64,000 nt of DNA from Streptomyces sp. NBC_00576 (lineage in GTDB: Bacteria; Actinomycetota; Actinomycetes; Streptomycetales; Streptomycetaceae), in the NCBI RefSeq assembly GCF_036345175.1, contig NZ_CP107780.1, positions 10,106,001 to 10,170,000 of the forward strand, read 5' to 3'. The notes below the pieces were generated by a model. It was not told the DNA's origin, made no database searches, and saw nothing but the letters and a program-made list of their open reading frames with translations. Below, piece by piece: positions 42,801 to 52,200 of the stretch. The position numbers and the translations under genes were made by a program. The stretch's first letter is position 1, and every line of letters begins with the position of its first letter.

Positions 42801-45800
42801 GAGGTCCGGTCGGGCCGCCTCCGGGTCGAGGACGCGTTGGTACGGGGTGCCCTGGAAGTCGGGGTAGAGGGTGCGCAGCGGCTCATGCCGGGCCACGAGG
42901 TCGGTGAGGGCCGCCTGGAGCGCAGGCCGGTCCAGGCGGCCGGTGAGGCGCAGGGCCCAGGGGACGGTGTAGGCGGTGTTGCCCGCGTCGAGGCGGCTCA
43001 TGAACCACAGGCGCTGCTGGGCGTACGACAACGGAATCGGGGCGTGTCCCCGTTCGTACGGGGCGAGTTCGGGGCGTCGTACGGCGTCCTCGGAGTTCAG
43101 CCGCTCGGCCAGCCCGGCCGGGGTCGGCGCCTCGAAGACCGCGCGGACGGGCAGCGCGGTGCCGAGCGCGCCCCTGATCCGGTCGGTGAGCCGCATGGCG
43201 AGGAGGGAGTCGCCGCCGAGGTCGAAGAACCCGTCGTCCGATCCCACCCGGTGCGCCACCACGCCGAGGACATCGGCGAACAGGCCGCACAGGATCTCCT
43301 CCTGCGGAGTACGCGGGGCACGGCCCCCACCGGATGCCGCCACTGGTTCCGGCAGTGCGGCCCGGTCCAGCTTGCCGTTCGCGGTCAGCGGCAGTCGGTC
43401 CAGGACGACCACGGCACTGGGCACCATGTGCTCGGGCAGCGTGCGGCCGACGTGGCGGCGCAAGTCGTCAGTGTCCAGGTCGGTCCGGCCGTCCTGGCCG
43501 GCCCGGCCCACGACGTAACCGACCAGCCTCCCGTCCCGTTCGAAAACGACCGCCTGGGCGACCTCGGGATGGTCGGCCAACGCCGCCTCCACCTCGCCGA
43601 GTTCGATGCGGAAACCGCGGATCTTGACCTGGCCGTCGGCCCGCCCCGCGTACTCCAGCTCCCCCTCCGCCGACCGGCGCGCCAGGTCACCCGTGCGGTA
43701 CATACGCTCGCCGGGGCTCCCGAACGGGTCGGCCACGAACCGTCCGGCCGTCAGCCCCGGCCGGCCCAGATATCCGCGGGCGAGGCCTGCCCCGGCGACG
43801 TACAACTCACCGGTGACACCGGGCGGTACGAGCCGCAGCCCCGCGTCCAGCACATAGGCGCGCAGGTCGGGGATGGCGTGGCCGATCGAGCCCTGGGCGG
43901 CCCGTACCGCGCCCTCGGTCAGCGGCAGACCGGTGACATGGACCGTCGTCTCGGTGATGCCGTACATGTTGACCAGGACGGGAGCGTCCTGCGGATGCCG
44001 GGTGTACCACTCGGCGACCCGGGTGAAGTCGAGCGCCTCGCCGCCGAACACCACGTAACGCAAGGCGAGTTCATGGGCGACGTCCGGCCGGGCCACTTCC
44101 GCACGCAGCAGTTCGCCGAAGGCCGACGGCGTCTGGTTCAGCACCGTGACGCGCTCCCGTGCCAACAGCCGCAGGAACTCCTCCGGTTCACGGCTCACCG
44201 CGAACGGCACGACCACCAGCGTGCCGCCGTGCAGCAGCGCTCCCCACAGTTCCCACACCGAGAAGTCGAAGGCGTACGAGTGGAACAGTGTCCACACGTC
44301 GTCCGGCCCGAAGCCGAACCAGTGCCGGGTGGACTCGAAGAGCCGAACGACGTTCGAGTGCGGCACCGAGACACCCTTGGGGCGGCCGGTGGAGCCCGAC
44401 GTGTAGATCACGTAGGCCGTGTTGGCGGGGCTCGGGGTCGGAGACGGTGACTGCGGTGCCGTCGAAGGGTGGTTGACCGACTCGGCCACCGTGACCACGG
44501 GGATCCCGCCGGTCTGCGTCTGCGCGAGGGCCAGGCCGTCGGTCGTCAACAGCAGTACCGGGGCCGCGTCGGCCAGCATGAACGCCAGCCGCTCCGCCGG
44601 GTACTCGGGGTCCATCGGCACATACGCGGCACCGGTCTTCAGCACCGCAAGTACCGCCACCACCAGGTCAGGTGTGCGCGGCAGGGCCAGGGCGACCAAC
44701 TGCTCCGGGCCCGCGCCCCGTTCGGCGAGCAGATGCGCCAGGCGGTTGGACCGCTCGTCCAGTTCCGCGTACGTGAGACGGGTCGCGTCGTGCACGACGG
44801 CCGTGGCGTCGGGGGTGCGGGTGACCTGCCGGGCGAACAGCTCGGGAAGGGTGACGGCCGGTTCGGCCTCGGTGGTCGTCCGGTCCAGGAGGCGTTCCCG
44901 CTCGCCCGGTAGCAGTGCCTCCACCTCACGGACTGGGCGCGCCGGGTTTGCCGCGAGGGCTGCCAGCACCTCGGCGAAACGCTCCAACAGGGCGCGGGCG
45001 CCCGCCTCGTCGTACAGGTCGGGCCGGTAGGACAGGCGCAGGGCCAGGCGGCGGGCGGGCAGGACGGAGAGGGTGAGCGGGTAGTGGGTGGCGTCGCGGG
45101 CGGTGAGCCGGGTGACCTGGGAGGCGCCCTTGGCGGCGGATGCGGGGTAGTTCTCGAACGCCAGGAGCGTGTCGAAGAGGTCGCCGGTGCCCGTGCCGGT
45201 GGCGCGCCGGATGTCCGCGAGGCCGAGATACTGGTGCGGCAGCAGGTCCGCCTGTCGACTCCGGATGCCGGTGAGGAGGTCTGCGACGGTGGCCTCCTCG
45301 TCCCAACGGATGTAGGTGGGAACGGTGTTGATGCAGAAACCGACCATCGACGCGACGTTCGGCAGCTCGGGCGGACGGACCGTGACGGTCTGGCCGAAGA
45401 CGGCGTCGGTGCGCCCGGTCAGTCGGCCGAGCAGCAGCCCCCAGGCGCCCTGGACAAGGGTGTTGAGGGTGACACCGAGCGAGCGTGCCGTCGTTTCCGC
45501 GCGGGTGGTCAGCTCCTCGGGCAGTTCCACGACGAGCTCGTGGGGGAGAGTGGGCGTGGCGGGCGCGCCGGGGGCCAGCAGAGTGGGCCCGGTCAGCCCG
45601 GCCAGGGCCCTCTGCCAGGCCCGTTCGGCGGCGCCGCGGTCCTGCCGGGCCAGCCAGGCCAGATAGTCGCGGTAGGGCGGGACGGTCGGCAGCGCGGTCG
45701 GGTGCTCGCCCGCGTACAGGGCGCCGAACTCACGGACGAGCAGCTGCTTGGACCAGCCGTCGAGCAGGATGTGGTGGTTGGTGATCACCAGCCGGTAACG

Positions 45801-46208
45801 GTCGGGGGCCCACCGGACGAGCAGGTGGCGCAGCAGCGGCGGCTTGGCCAGGTCGAAGCGGCGGGTGCGCTCATCGTCGAGCAGCCGCTGCCAGGCGACG
45901 CCACGGCCGTGCTCGTCATACGCGGACAAGTCGACCTCCGACCAGGGGAGTTCGACGTCGGTGGGCACGATCTGGAACGGCTGCCCGTTCTCCCGACGGC
46001 GGAAGCAGGCGCGCAGGTTCGGGTGCCGGTCGAGCAGGGCCTGCCCCGCGGCCCGTACAGCGGCGGGGACGACCTCGCCCGTCAGCTCCAGAACCTGCTG
46101 GGCGGCGTAGACGTCGGGGCTGCGGTCGTCGTCGTAGAGGGCGTGGAAGAGCAGTCCTTCCTGCAACGGGGACAGGGGCAGGATGTCGGAGATTCCGGAC
46201 CGAGTCAC
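39870..46208 (-). CDS. NRPS-B: C-A(Thr)-PCP-C-[no A]-PCP-E
   Basis: This 2112-residue protein carries two elongation modules. Module 1: condensation (about 1-440, HHILLDGWS near 143), adenylation (450-965; code D-F-W-N-V-G-M-V-H-K, a Thr code), carrier (LGGDSLLAMRL near 996). Module 2: condensation (1045-1490, HHIAVDGWS near 1184), then only about 30 residues of linker, then carrier (LGGDSISSIRL near 1563) and epimerase (1615-2070, HHLAVDGVSW near 1763 and GFNYLGR). The second module therefore lacks an adenylation domain and must be loaded in trans. The C terminus (APDELDELAAGL) looks like a donor docking helix for NRPS-C. An (ACC)8 run encodes eight Thr in the epimerase. Confidence 0.93.
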   Translation of the reverse strand: MTRSGISDILPLSPLQEGLLFHALYDDDRSPDVYAAQQVLELTGEVVPAAVRAAGQALLDRHPNLRACFRRRENGQPFQIVPTDVELPWSEVDLSAYDEHGRGVAWQRLLDDERTRRFDLAKPPLLRHLLVRWAPDRYRLVITNHHILLDGWSKQLLVREFGALYAGEHPTALPTVPPYRDYLAWLARQDRGAAERAWQRALAGLTGPTLLAPGAPATPTLPHELVVELPEELTTRAETTARSLGVTLNTLVQGAWGLLLGRLTGRTDAVFGQTVTVRPPELPNVASMVGFCINTVPTYIRWDEEATVADLLTGIRSRQADLLPHQYLGLADIRRATGTGTGDLFDTLLAFENYPASAAKGASQVTRLTARDATHYPLTLSVLPARRLALRLSYRPDLYDEAGARALLERFAEVLAALAANPARPVREVEALLPGERERLLDRTTTEAEPAVTLPELFARQVTRTPDATAVVHDATRLTYAELDERSNRLAHLLAERGAGPEQLVALALPRTPDLVVAVLAVLKTGAAYVPMDPEYPAERLAFMLADAAPVLLLTTDGLALAQTQTGGIPVVTVAESVNHPSTAPQSPSPTPSPANTAYVIYTSGSTGRPKGVSVPHSNVVRLFESTRHWFGFGPDDVWTLFHSYAFDFSVWELWGALLHGGTLVVVPFAVSREPEEFLRLLARERVTVLNQTPSAFGELLRAEVARPDVAHELALRYVVFGGEALDFTRVAEWYTRHPQDAPVLVNMYGITETTVHVTGLPLTEGAVRAAQGSIGHAIPDLRAYVLDAGLRLVPPGVTGELYVAGAGLARGYLGRPGLTAGRFVADPFGSPGERMYRTGDLARRSAEGELEYAGRADGQVKIRGFRIELGEVEAALADHPEVAQAVVFERDGRLVGYVVGRAGQDGRTDLDTDDLRRHVGRTLPEHMVPSAVVVLDRLPLTANGKLDRAALPEPVAASGGGRAPRTPQEEILCGLFADVLGVVAHRVGSDDGFFDLGGDSLLAMRLTDRIRGALGTALPVRAVFEAPTPAGLAERLNSEDAVRRPELAPYERGHAPIPLSYAQQRLWFMSRLDAGNTAYTVPWALRLTGRLDRPALQAALTDLVARHEPLRTLYPDFQGTPYQRVLDPEAARPDLAVEATTEAGLPALLTAAARHRFDLSAELPLHATLYTLDADTHVLLLLAHHIAVDGWSMAPLMRDLETAYAARSTGGIPEWRQLPVQYADFAQWQRDLLGASTASDSLMSRHIAFWRDALAGIPDELPLPADRPRPAEPSGDGDRASLTIDAELHTGLADLAAASKVTLFMVLQAGLAALLTRLGSGTDITLGTPVAGRPDGRLDDLVGFFVNSLTLRTDTSGNPTFRELLHRVREFDLAAYAHQDVPFDLLVDALSPERTLARHPLFQVVIAFTGHSAHPGLSLPGLGVNREPVETGAARFDLSLYLSERRESDGSPAGIDGIAEYSTDLFDPATAERLTRVLVRLLTAVAADPGVHIEDVDLLGDDELFQAPVRRALPETRAAEGTEATESAAGQDPANPAERILAALFRELLNLPEVPLDEDFFALGGDSISSIRLVSRAAEAGVVISARDVFKHQTVKELAAVARGPVGGAPVAGGGADLVRVPDDDTGPVPLTPVMRWLLERGGPIDRFSQSVLLTVPPAADLPRLTDALQALLDHHDMLRSRLDTGSEPAVGAVLDVRPVGAVRAAELLHRRDVSGTDNLHAAVSEEFDRAVGLLDPAAGVMVRAVWFDAGPQRPGRLLLVVHHLAVDGVSWRILVPDLETAWTAVAAGRRPELAAVGTSFRRWAMVLGEQARTPSRVAEAELWHGVADAPRIPLGARPLDPDRDTAKATRSLRLTLLPETTGALLTTVPAAFRAGVQDVLLTGLALAVADCQGSPHVVLDVEGHGREELAPGLELSRTVGWFTSLYPVHLDLTGVDVADALSAGPAADVAAARVAERLRELPDHGMGYGLLRHLNPDTAAELAKAPVPAVGFNYLGRFTAPATTTTTTTTEPWAFAPESSALGTGIDPGLAAAHVLDVNAVVHDTGTGPHLLADWSWPDGVLTEPEVRALAESWFAALTALAGRAGHGSGMSLAGLAPDELDELAAGLDG
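40173..40196. repeat. (GGT)8 microsatellite inside NRPS-B
   Basis: Eight GGT units on the plus strand read as eight Thr codons (ACC) in the epimerase domain, just after the NYLGRF motif. Unit number can change by slippage without breaking the frame. Confidence 0.9.
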
Positions 46209-46214
46209 CGTGGG

Positions 46215-49200
46215 TTACCTCCACTCGCTTCCGAACTCGGCTTCGAGTTCGGCGATCTCTGCTTGGGACAGCGACACCAGCGGCAGGTCGGACGGGGTCC
46301 GTCCACCCCCCGAGGTGACGTGGGTCAGTTCGGTCAGGGCGGCGCACCACAGCTCGGCGAGGGCGCTCACGTCGTCCTCGGACCAGATGCCGGGAGCCCA
46401 GGACCAGGTGGCCCGCAGCCCTTCGTCGGTGGCCACGGCGGTGATCTCCAGACCGTGGGCGACGGGCAGGGCGGGGTCGTGGGCGGCGCCGAGTGCCAGC
46501 GCGCCGGGAAGCGCCTCGGGCGCCGCCGACCAGTCGGCCGACAGCGTGTCGGCGGTCGGCGTGCGGCCCAGGTAGTTGAAGCCGATCTGCGGGGCCGGGA
46601 GCGCGGCGAGGGTAGGTCCGGTGGCCGGGTTGAGGTGGCGCAGCAGACCGTGGCCGATGCCGTGGTCCGGTACGGCGCGCAACTGCTCCTTGACGCTTCT
46701 GAGGACCTGGGCGGCATCCTCCAGGACGAGGCCGGTGAGGTCGAGCCGCGCCGGGACGACGCTGGTGAACCAACCCACCGTCCGGGACAGGTCAACCCCC
46801 TCGGTCAGCTCCTCGCGCCCGTGCCGTTCGATGTCCAGCAGCAGCACCGGACGGTCGCGCCATCGTGCGAAGGCGAGGGCGAGGGCGGCGAGCAGGACGT
46901 CGTCGGGGCCGGCGTGGAAGGCGGCGGGGACCGTGGTGAGCAGGTCGGTGGTCTGTGCGGCCGGGAGGGTGCGGGTGAGGTGACGCATCGCGGAGACGAC
47001 GTCCTGCGCAGGGTCGGGACGGCGGGTGCCGAGAAACGGTTCGTGGGCGTCCAACAGCTGCCGCCAGACGTCCAGTTCGCCGGTCCGCGCGTCGGCCTCG
47101 CGCTCCAGCAGCCGGGCCCAGTGCCTGAACGGTGTGCCGGACGAAGGCAGTTCCTCATCCCGCCAGGCAGCGGCCAGGTCGGCGCGGAGAATGCCCCAGG
47201 ACACGCCGTCCACGGCCAGATGATGAACCGTCAGCAGCAGCCGCCCGGCGCGGTCGGGCCCGGCGTCGTACCACACCGCACGAACCAGTTCGCCTTCGCT
47301 CGGCCGCAGTTGTGACAGCGGGACCTCGATCACCGCCTCAAAGTCCCCGTCCGGTACGGCGACCCGTTCCAGCAGTCCGGCCGCGTCCACGCTCCCCGGT
47401 GGCGGGATGTACGCGGCCCAGTCGCCGTCGGTCGTCACGCGCATCCTCAAGCTGTCGTGGTGGTCGAGTACGGCCTGGAGGGCGCCCGCCAGACGCTTCT
47501 CGGCGGCTCCGGCGGGCGTCACGAGGAGTGCCGACTGGCTGAACGAGCCGATGGGGCCGCCGCGTTCACGCAACCGGTGCATGGCCGGGGTCAGCGGCAG
47601 TTCACCGACCGCCGGTTCCTGGGCGGGCCCTCGCGCCGGGGCCGGACGCGCCGCGGCCACCGCGGCGAGCCCGGAGACCGTCCGCTGCTCGAAGACGTCG
47701 CGCGGGGTGAGCCGCAGCCCGGCCGCGAGGGCGCGGCTGACGAGGTGGATGGAGGCGATGCTGTCGCCGCCGAGGTCGAAGAACCCGTCGTCCACACCCA
47801 CACCGTGCGGATCCCGGCCGAGGACCTCGGCGAACAGCCCGCGCAGCGTCTCCTCGCCCGGCGTACGCGGAGAGCGCGTCCCGTCGAGGACTGTGACGTC
47901 GGGCGCGGGCAGCGCGGCCCGGTCCAGCTTGCCGTTCGGAGTCATCGGCAGGGCGCCCAGCACGACGAACGCCTCCGGAACCATATGGCCGGGCAACCGC
48001 CGCGCCGCATACGCCCGTACGTCGTCACCGTCGATGTCGATGTGGCCCGAGCCCACGAGGTAGCCGACAAGTCGCCGTGCGCCGGGCCGGTCCTCGCGGA
48101 CCACCACCGCGGCCTGCTCGACGTCACAGTGCGCGGTGAGCACACCCTCGACCTCGCCGGGCTCGATCCGCAACCCCCGGATCTTCAGCTGCCCGTCAGC
48201 CCGCCCCCGCAGCTCCAGGACGCCGTCGGTCCGGCGCACGGCCAGGTCGCCGGTGCGGTACATACGGGCACCCGGCGGCCCGTACAGGTCGGCGACGAAC
48301 CGTTCGGCGGTCAGCCCGGCCCGGTTCCAGTACCCCCGGGCCACCTGGTCGCCGGCCACGTACAGCTCACCCTCGACGCCGACCGGGACCGGGTTGAGCC
48401 AGGCGTCCAGGACGTAGGCACGGGTGTTCCACATGGGACGCCCGATGGGCACGGGGCCGGACGGCAGGTCGTCGCCGGGTTCGATGCGATGGTCGGTGCA
48501 GCCGACGGTGAGCTCGGTCGGACCGTAGTGGTTGATCAGCCGGACGTCGGGACGGCCTTGGCGCCAGGTGCGCAGGGCCTCCCCGACCAGGGCCTCGCCG
48601 CCCAGCATGAACTCCTCGGTGGGCGAGATGTCGTACGGCAGGGCGGGCAGCAGCGCGAGGTGGCTGGGCGTGGCCTTGAGGAAGGTGTAGCCGCCGGGCA
48701 GCGGGTCCGCGCCCGCCTCGTGGACGGCGGCGATGTGCACCCGGCCGCCCGCGGCGAGTGCCCCGTGCAGGCTCGTCACGGTGGCGTCGAAGGACATCGT
48801 GGCGTGCAGCAGCGAGGTGCCGCGCAGACTCGGGTACGCCGACACGCAACGGGCCACGTAGGTGGTGAGGTTGCGGTGCTCGACGACCACACCCTTGGGG
48901 CGCCCGGTGGTACCGGAGGTGTAGATCAGGTAGGCCGGGTCGGCGGGGCGGGCGTCGGCCGACGGGGTCTCGGCCCAGGGGGCCTCCGCGTCGGGACTCA
49001 CGACCGGACAGTCGACAGCCACCGGGTCCCTGGCGATGACGCACACCGGATCGGCGTCGGACAGCAGAAAAGCGGTCCGTTCGGCCGGATGCTCCGGGTC
49101 GAGTGGCAGATAGGCGGCGCCCGCCTTGAGGACGGCCAGTACGGCCACCGCGAGGTCGACGGACCGGGGCAGCGAGAAGGCGACGACACGGCCGGGTCCG

Positions 49201-52200
49201 GCGCCGAGTGAGGTCAGCGCTCGTGCCAAACGGTCGGCCCGTACGTCGAGTTGACGGTACGTCAGGCTCGCGCGGACGTCCGTCACGGCCACCGCGTCGG
49301 GCGTCTCGGCGGCCCGCTTCTCGAACATCCGGTGGAAGGGCGTTGCGGGAACATCCCGCGCCGTGTCGTTGAACTCGACGAGCAGGCGGCGCCGTTCGTC
49401 CGGGCCGAGGATGTCGAGCGCGCCGACGGGCCGGTCGGGATCGTCGAGAGCGGCCCGCAGCAGCCGTTCCAGCCGGGCGGCGAGTACCTCGGCCGTGGTC
49501 CGGTCGAAGAGGTCGGCGCTGTACTGGAGGATGCCCTCGATGCCGGCCGGGGAGCCGTCGGCGGCCTGCCGTTCACCGAGGTTGAAGGTGAGGTCGATCT
49601 TGGTCGCGCCGGTCTCCACGGGAAGTGTCCGGGCGGTGAGGCCGGGCAGGCCAAGATGCGGTTCGGCGCCGGGCCGGAAGGCGAGCATGACCTGGAACAG
49701 CGGGTGCCGGGCTGGTGACCGGGGCGGGTTGAGGGCCTCGACCAGCTGCTCGAACGGCAGGTCCTGGTGGGCGTAGGCCGCGAGGTCGCTCTCCCGGACC
49801 CGGTCCAGCAGCTCCCGGAAAGTGGGGGCGCCGGAGGTGTCGGTGCGCAGGACGAGGGTGTTCAGGAAGCAGCCGACCAGGTCGTCCAGCGTCTCGTCGG
49901 CGCGGCCCGCGACCGGAGTGCCGAGCGGGATGTCGATGCCCGCTCCGAGCCGGGTCAACAGGACGGCGAGCGAGGCCTGGACGACCATGAACGGCGTCGT
50001 CCCGGTCTCCCCGGCGAGCGTGCGCAGCCGTCGGTGAAGGGTCGCGTCCAGCCGTACGGGGATGTCGCCGCCCCGGTGCGTGGCACGGACCGGTCGGGGA
50101 CGGTCGGCAGGCAGGGGGAGTTCGTCGGGGAGCCCGGCCAAAGTCCGCGCCCAGTACGCGAGGTGAGAGGCCATCAGGTCTCCGACGCCGACGATCTGCT
50201 CGCTCTGCCAGACGGCGAAGTCGGCGTACTGAACCGGCAGTTGTGCCCAGCCGGGGGCCTGGCGGACCCGGCGGGCCCGGTATGCGGTGGCCAGATCGCG
50301 GGTGAGGGGATCCAGGGACCAGCCGTCCGCGGCGATGTGGTGCAGCACGAGCAGCAGTACGTGATCCTCGGGGCCGAGGACGAGGAGATGGGCGCGGATC
50401 GGGACGTCTTCAGTGAGCCGGAACGGCAGGCTGGCCAACTCGGCGAGCCGCTCCGGAAGTTCGGCCTCCGTGACCCGGTCGACCCGCAGCCGGGGCCGGT
50501 CGGCGGCCGGGTCCAGCAGCCGCTGGCGCGGAGTGCCGTCGGTGTCCGGATAGACGGTGCGCAGGATCTCGTGGCGGGTGACCAGATCGGCCAGCGCCAG
50601 GCGCAGGGCTTCCTGGTCGAGTTCGGCGCCCGTGAACCGTACGGCGAGCGGGATGTGGTAGGCCGCGCCGGGCTCCTCCAGCCGGTCGAGAAACCACAGG
50701 CGCCGCTGGGCGGAGGACAGCGGAGTCTCGTCGGGGACTGCTCCCGGTACGGGCCGAGGGGCGGGCCGTACGACCGCACCCCTGGCGGCGAGCGGACCCG
50801 CGAGGGCCGCCGGAGTGGGCGCCCCGAACAGGTCGCGCAGTGTCAGCTCGGCACCCAGCGCGTCGCGGATCCGGCCGATCAGGCGCAGGGCGAGCAGCGA
50901 GTGGCCGCCGAGCGAGAAGAAGCTGTCGTCCGGGCCGACCACGGGCAGGCCCAGGACGTCCGCGAACAGACCGCAGAGGGCCTCCTCCTGCGGGGTCCGC
51001 GGGGTCTGCGTGTCGCGGCTGCCGCCCTCCACCGGGGGAGCCGGCAGGGCGGCGCGGTCCAGCTTGCCGTTGGCGGTCAGCGGAAGCCGGTCCAGCGGTA
51101 CGACCGCGGAGGGGACCAGGTGGTCGGGCAGTTGTTCGGCGAGGTGGGCGCGCAGGACCTTCGGCGCGGGTGCCGACCCTGGGGCGGGCACCACATAGGC
51201 GACCAGCCGCCGGTCGCCGGGGCGGTCCTCGCGGACCAGCACGACCGCCTGGGCAACCTGCGGATGGGCGGCGAGGGCCGTCTCGACCTCGCCGGGTTCG
51301 ACGCGGAAGCCGCGCAGCTTGACCTGGCCGTCGGCCCGCCCGTGGAACTCCAACTCGCCGTTCCTATCCAGACGGACGCGGTCCCCGGTGCGGTACATGC
51401 GGGCGCCGGGCGGGCCGTACGGATCGGCGGTGAAACGTTCGGCGGTGGCGTCGGGCCGCCCGAGGTAGCCGCGCGCCACGCCGGGCCCGGCCACGTACAA
51501 CTCGCCGACGACGCCCGCCGGAAGCGGCTGCAGGCCGCCGTCGAGCACATAGGCGCGCATACCGTCGAGCGGGCGGCCGATGGGCAGCGCGTCGGGCACC
51601 TCGGCGCCGTCGGGGCAGGGGCGGCAGGTGGCGAACGTGGTCGTCTCGGTCGGGCCGTAGCCGTTGGTGACCGTCAGACCGGGGCAGGCCGCGAGGACCC
51701 GGCGGACGGCGGGCGCCGGGACGGCCTCGCCGCCGGCCCACACCTGGCGCAGTCCGGCGAAGCAGCCCGGGTCCTGCTCGGCGGCGAGCCGGAACAGCCC
51801 GGCGGTCAGCCACAGCGCCGTCAGTCCGTGCCGGGCCGTCAGCCGGGCGACTGCGGCGGCGTCTATGTACTCGTCGGCCCCGTCGGCCCCGCCCGCCCCG
51901 GCGACCACGGCGGTGCCGCCTCCCAGCAACGGCACCCATATCTCGTACGTGGACGCGTCGAACGCGGTCGGCGAATGGACCAGAACCCGTGCGTGCGCAC
52001 CACCCCCGAACGCCGAGTCGGCGGCCAGCGCGACGATGTCCTGATGGGTGACGGCGACGCCCTTGGGCGTGCCCGTGGAGCCCGAGGTGTAGCTGACGTA
52101 GGCCAACTGATCGGGGTGCAGGCGCACTTCGGGGTCGGTGTCCGGCTCGGTGGCGAGCGAGGGGTCAGTACAGGTGACGGCAGGGAGGCCGGCGTGGGAG

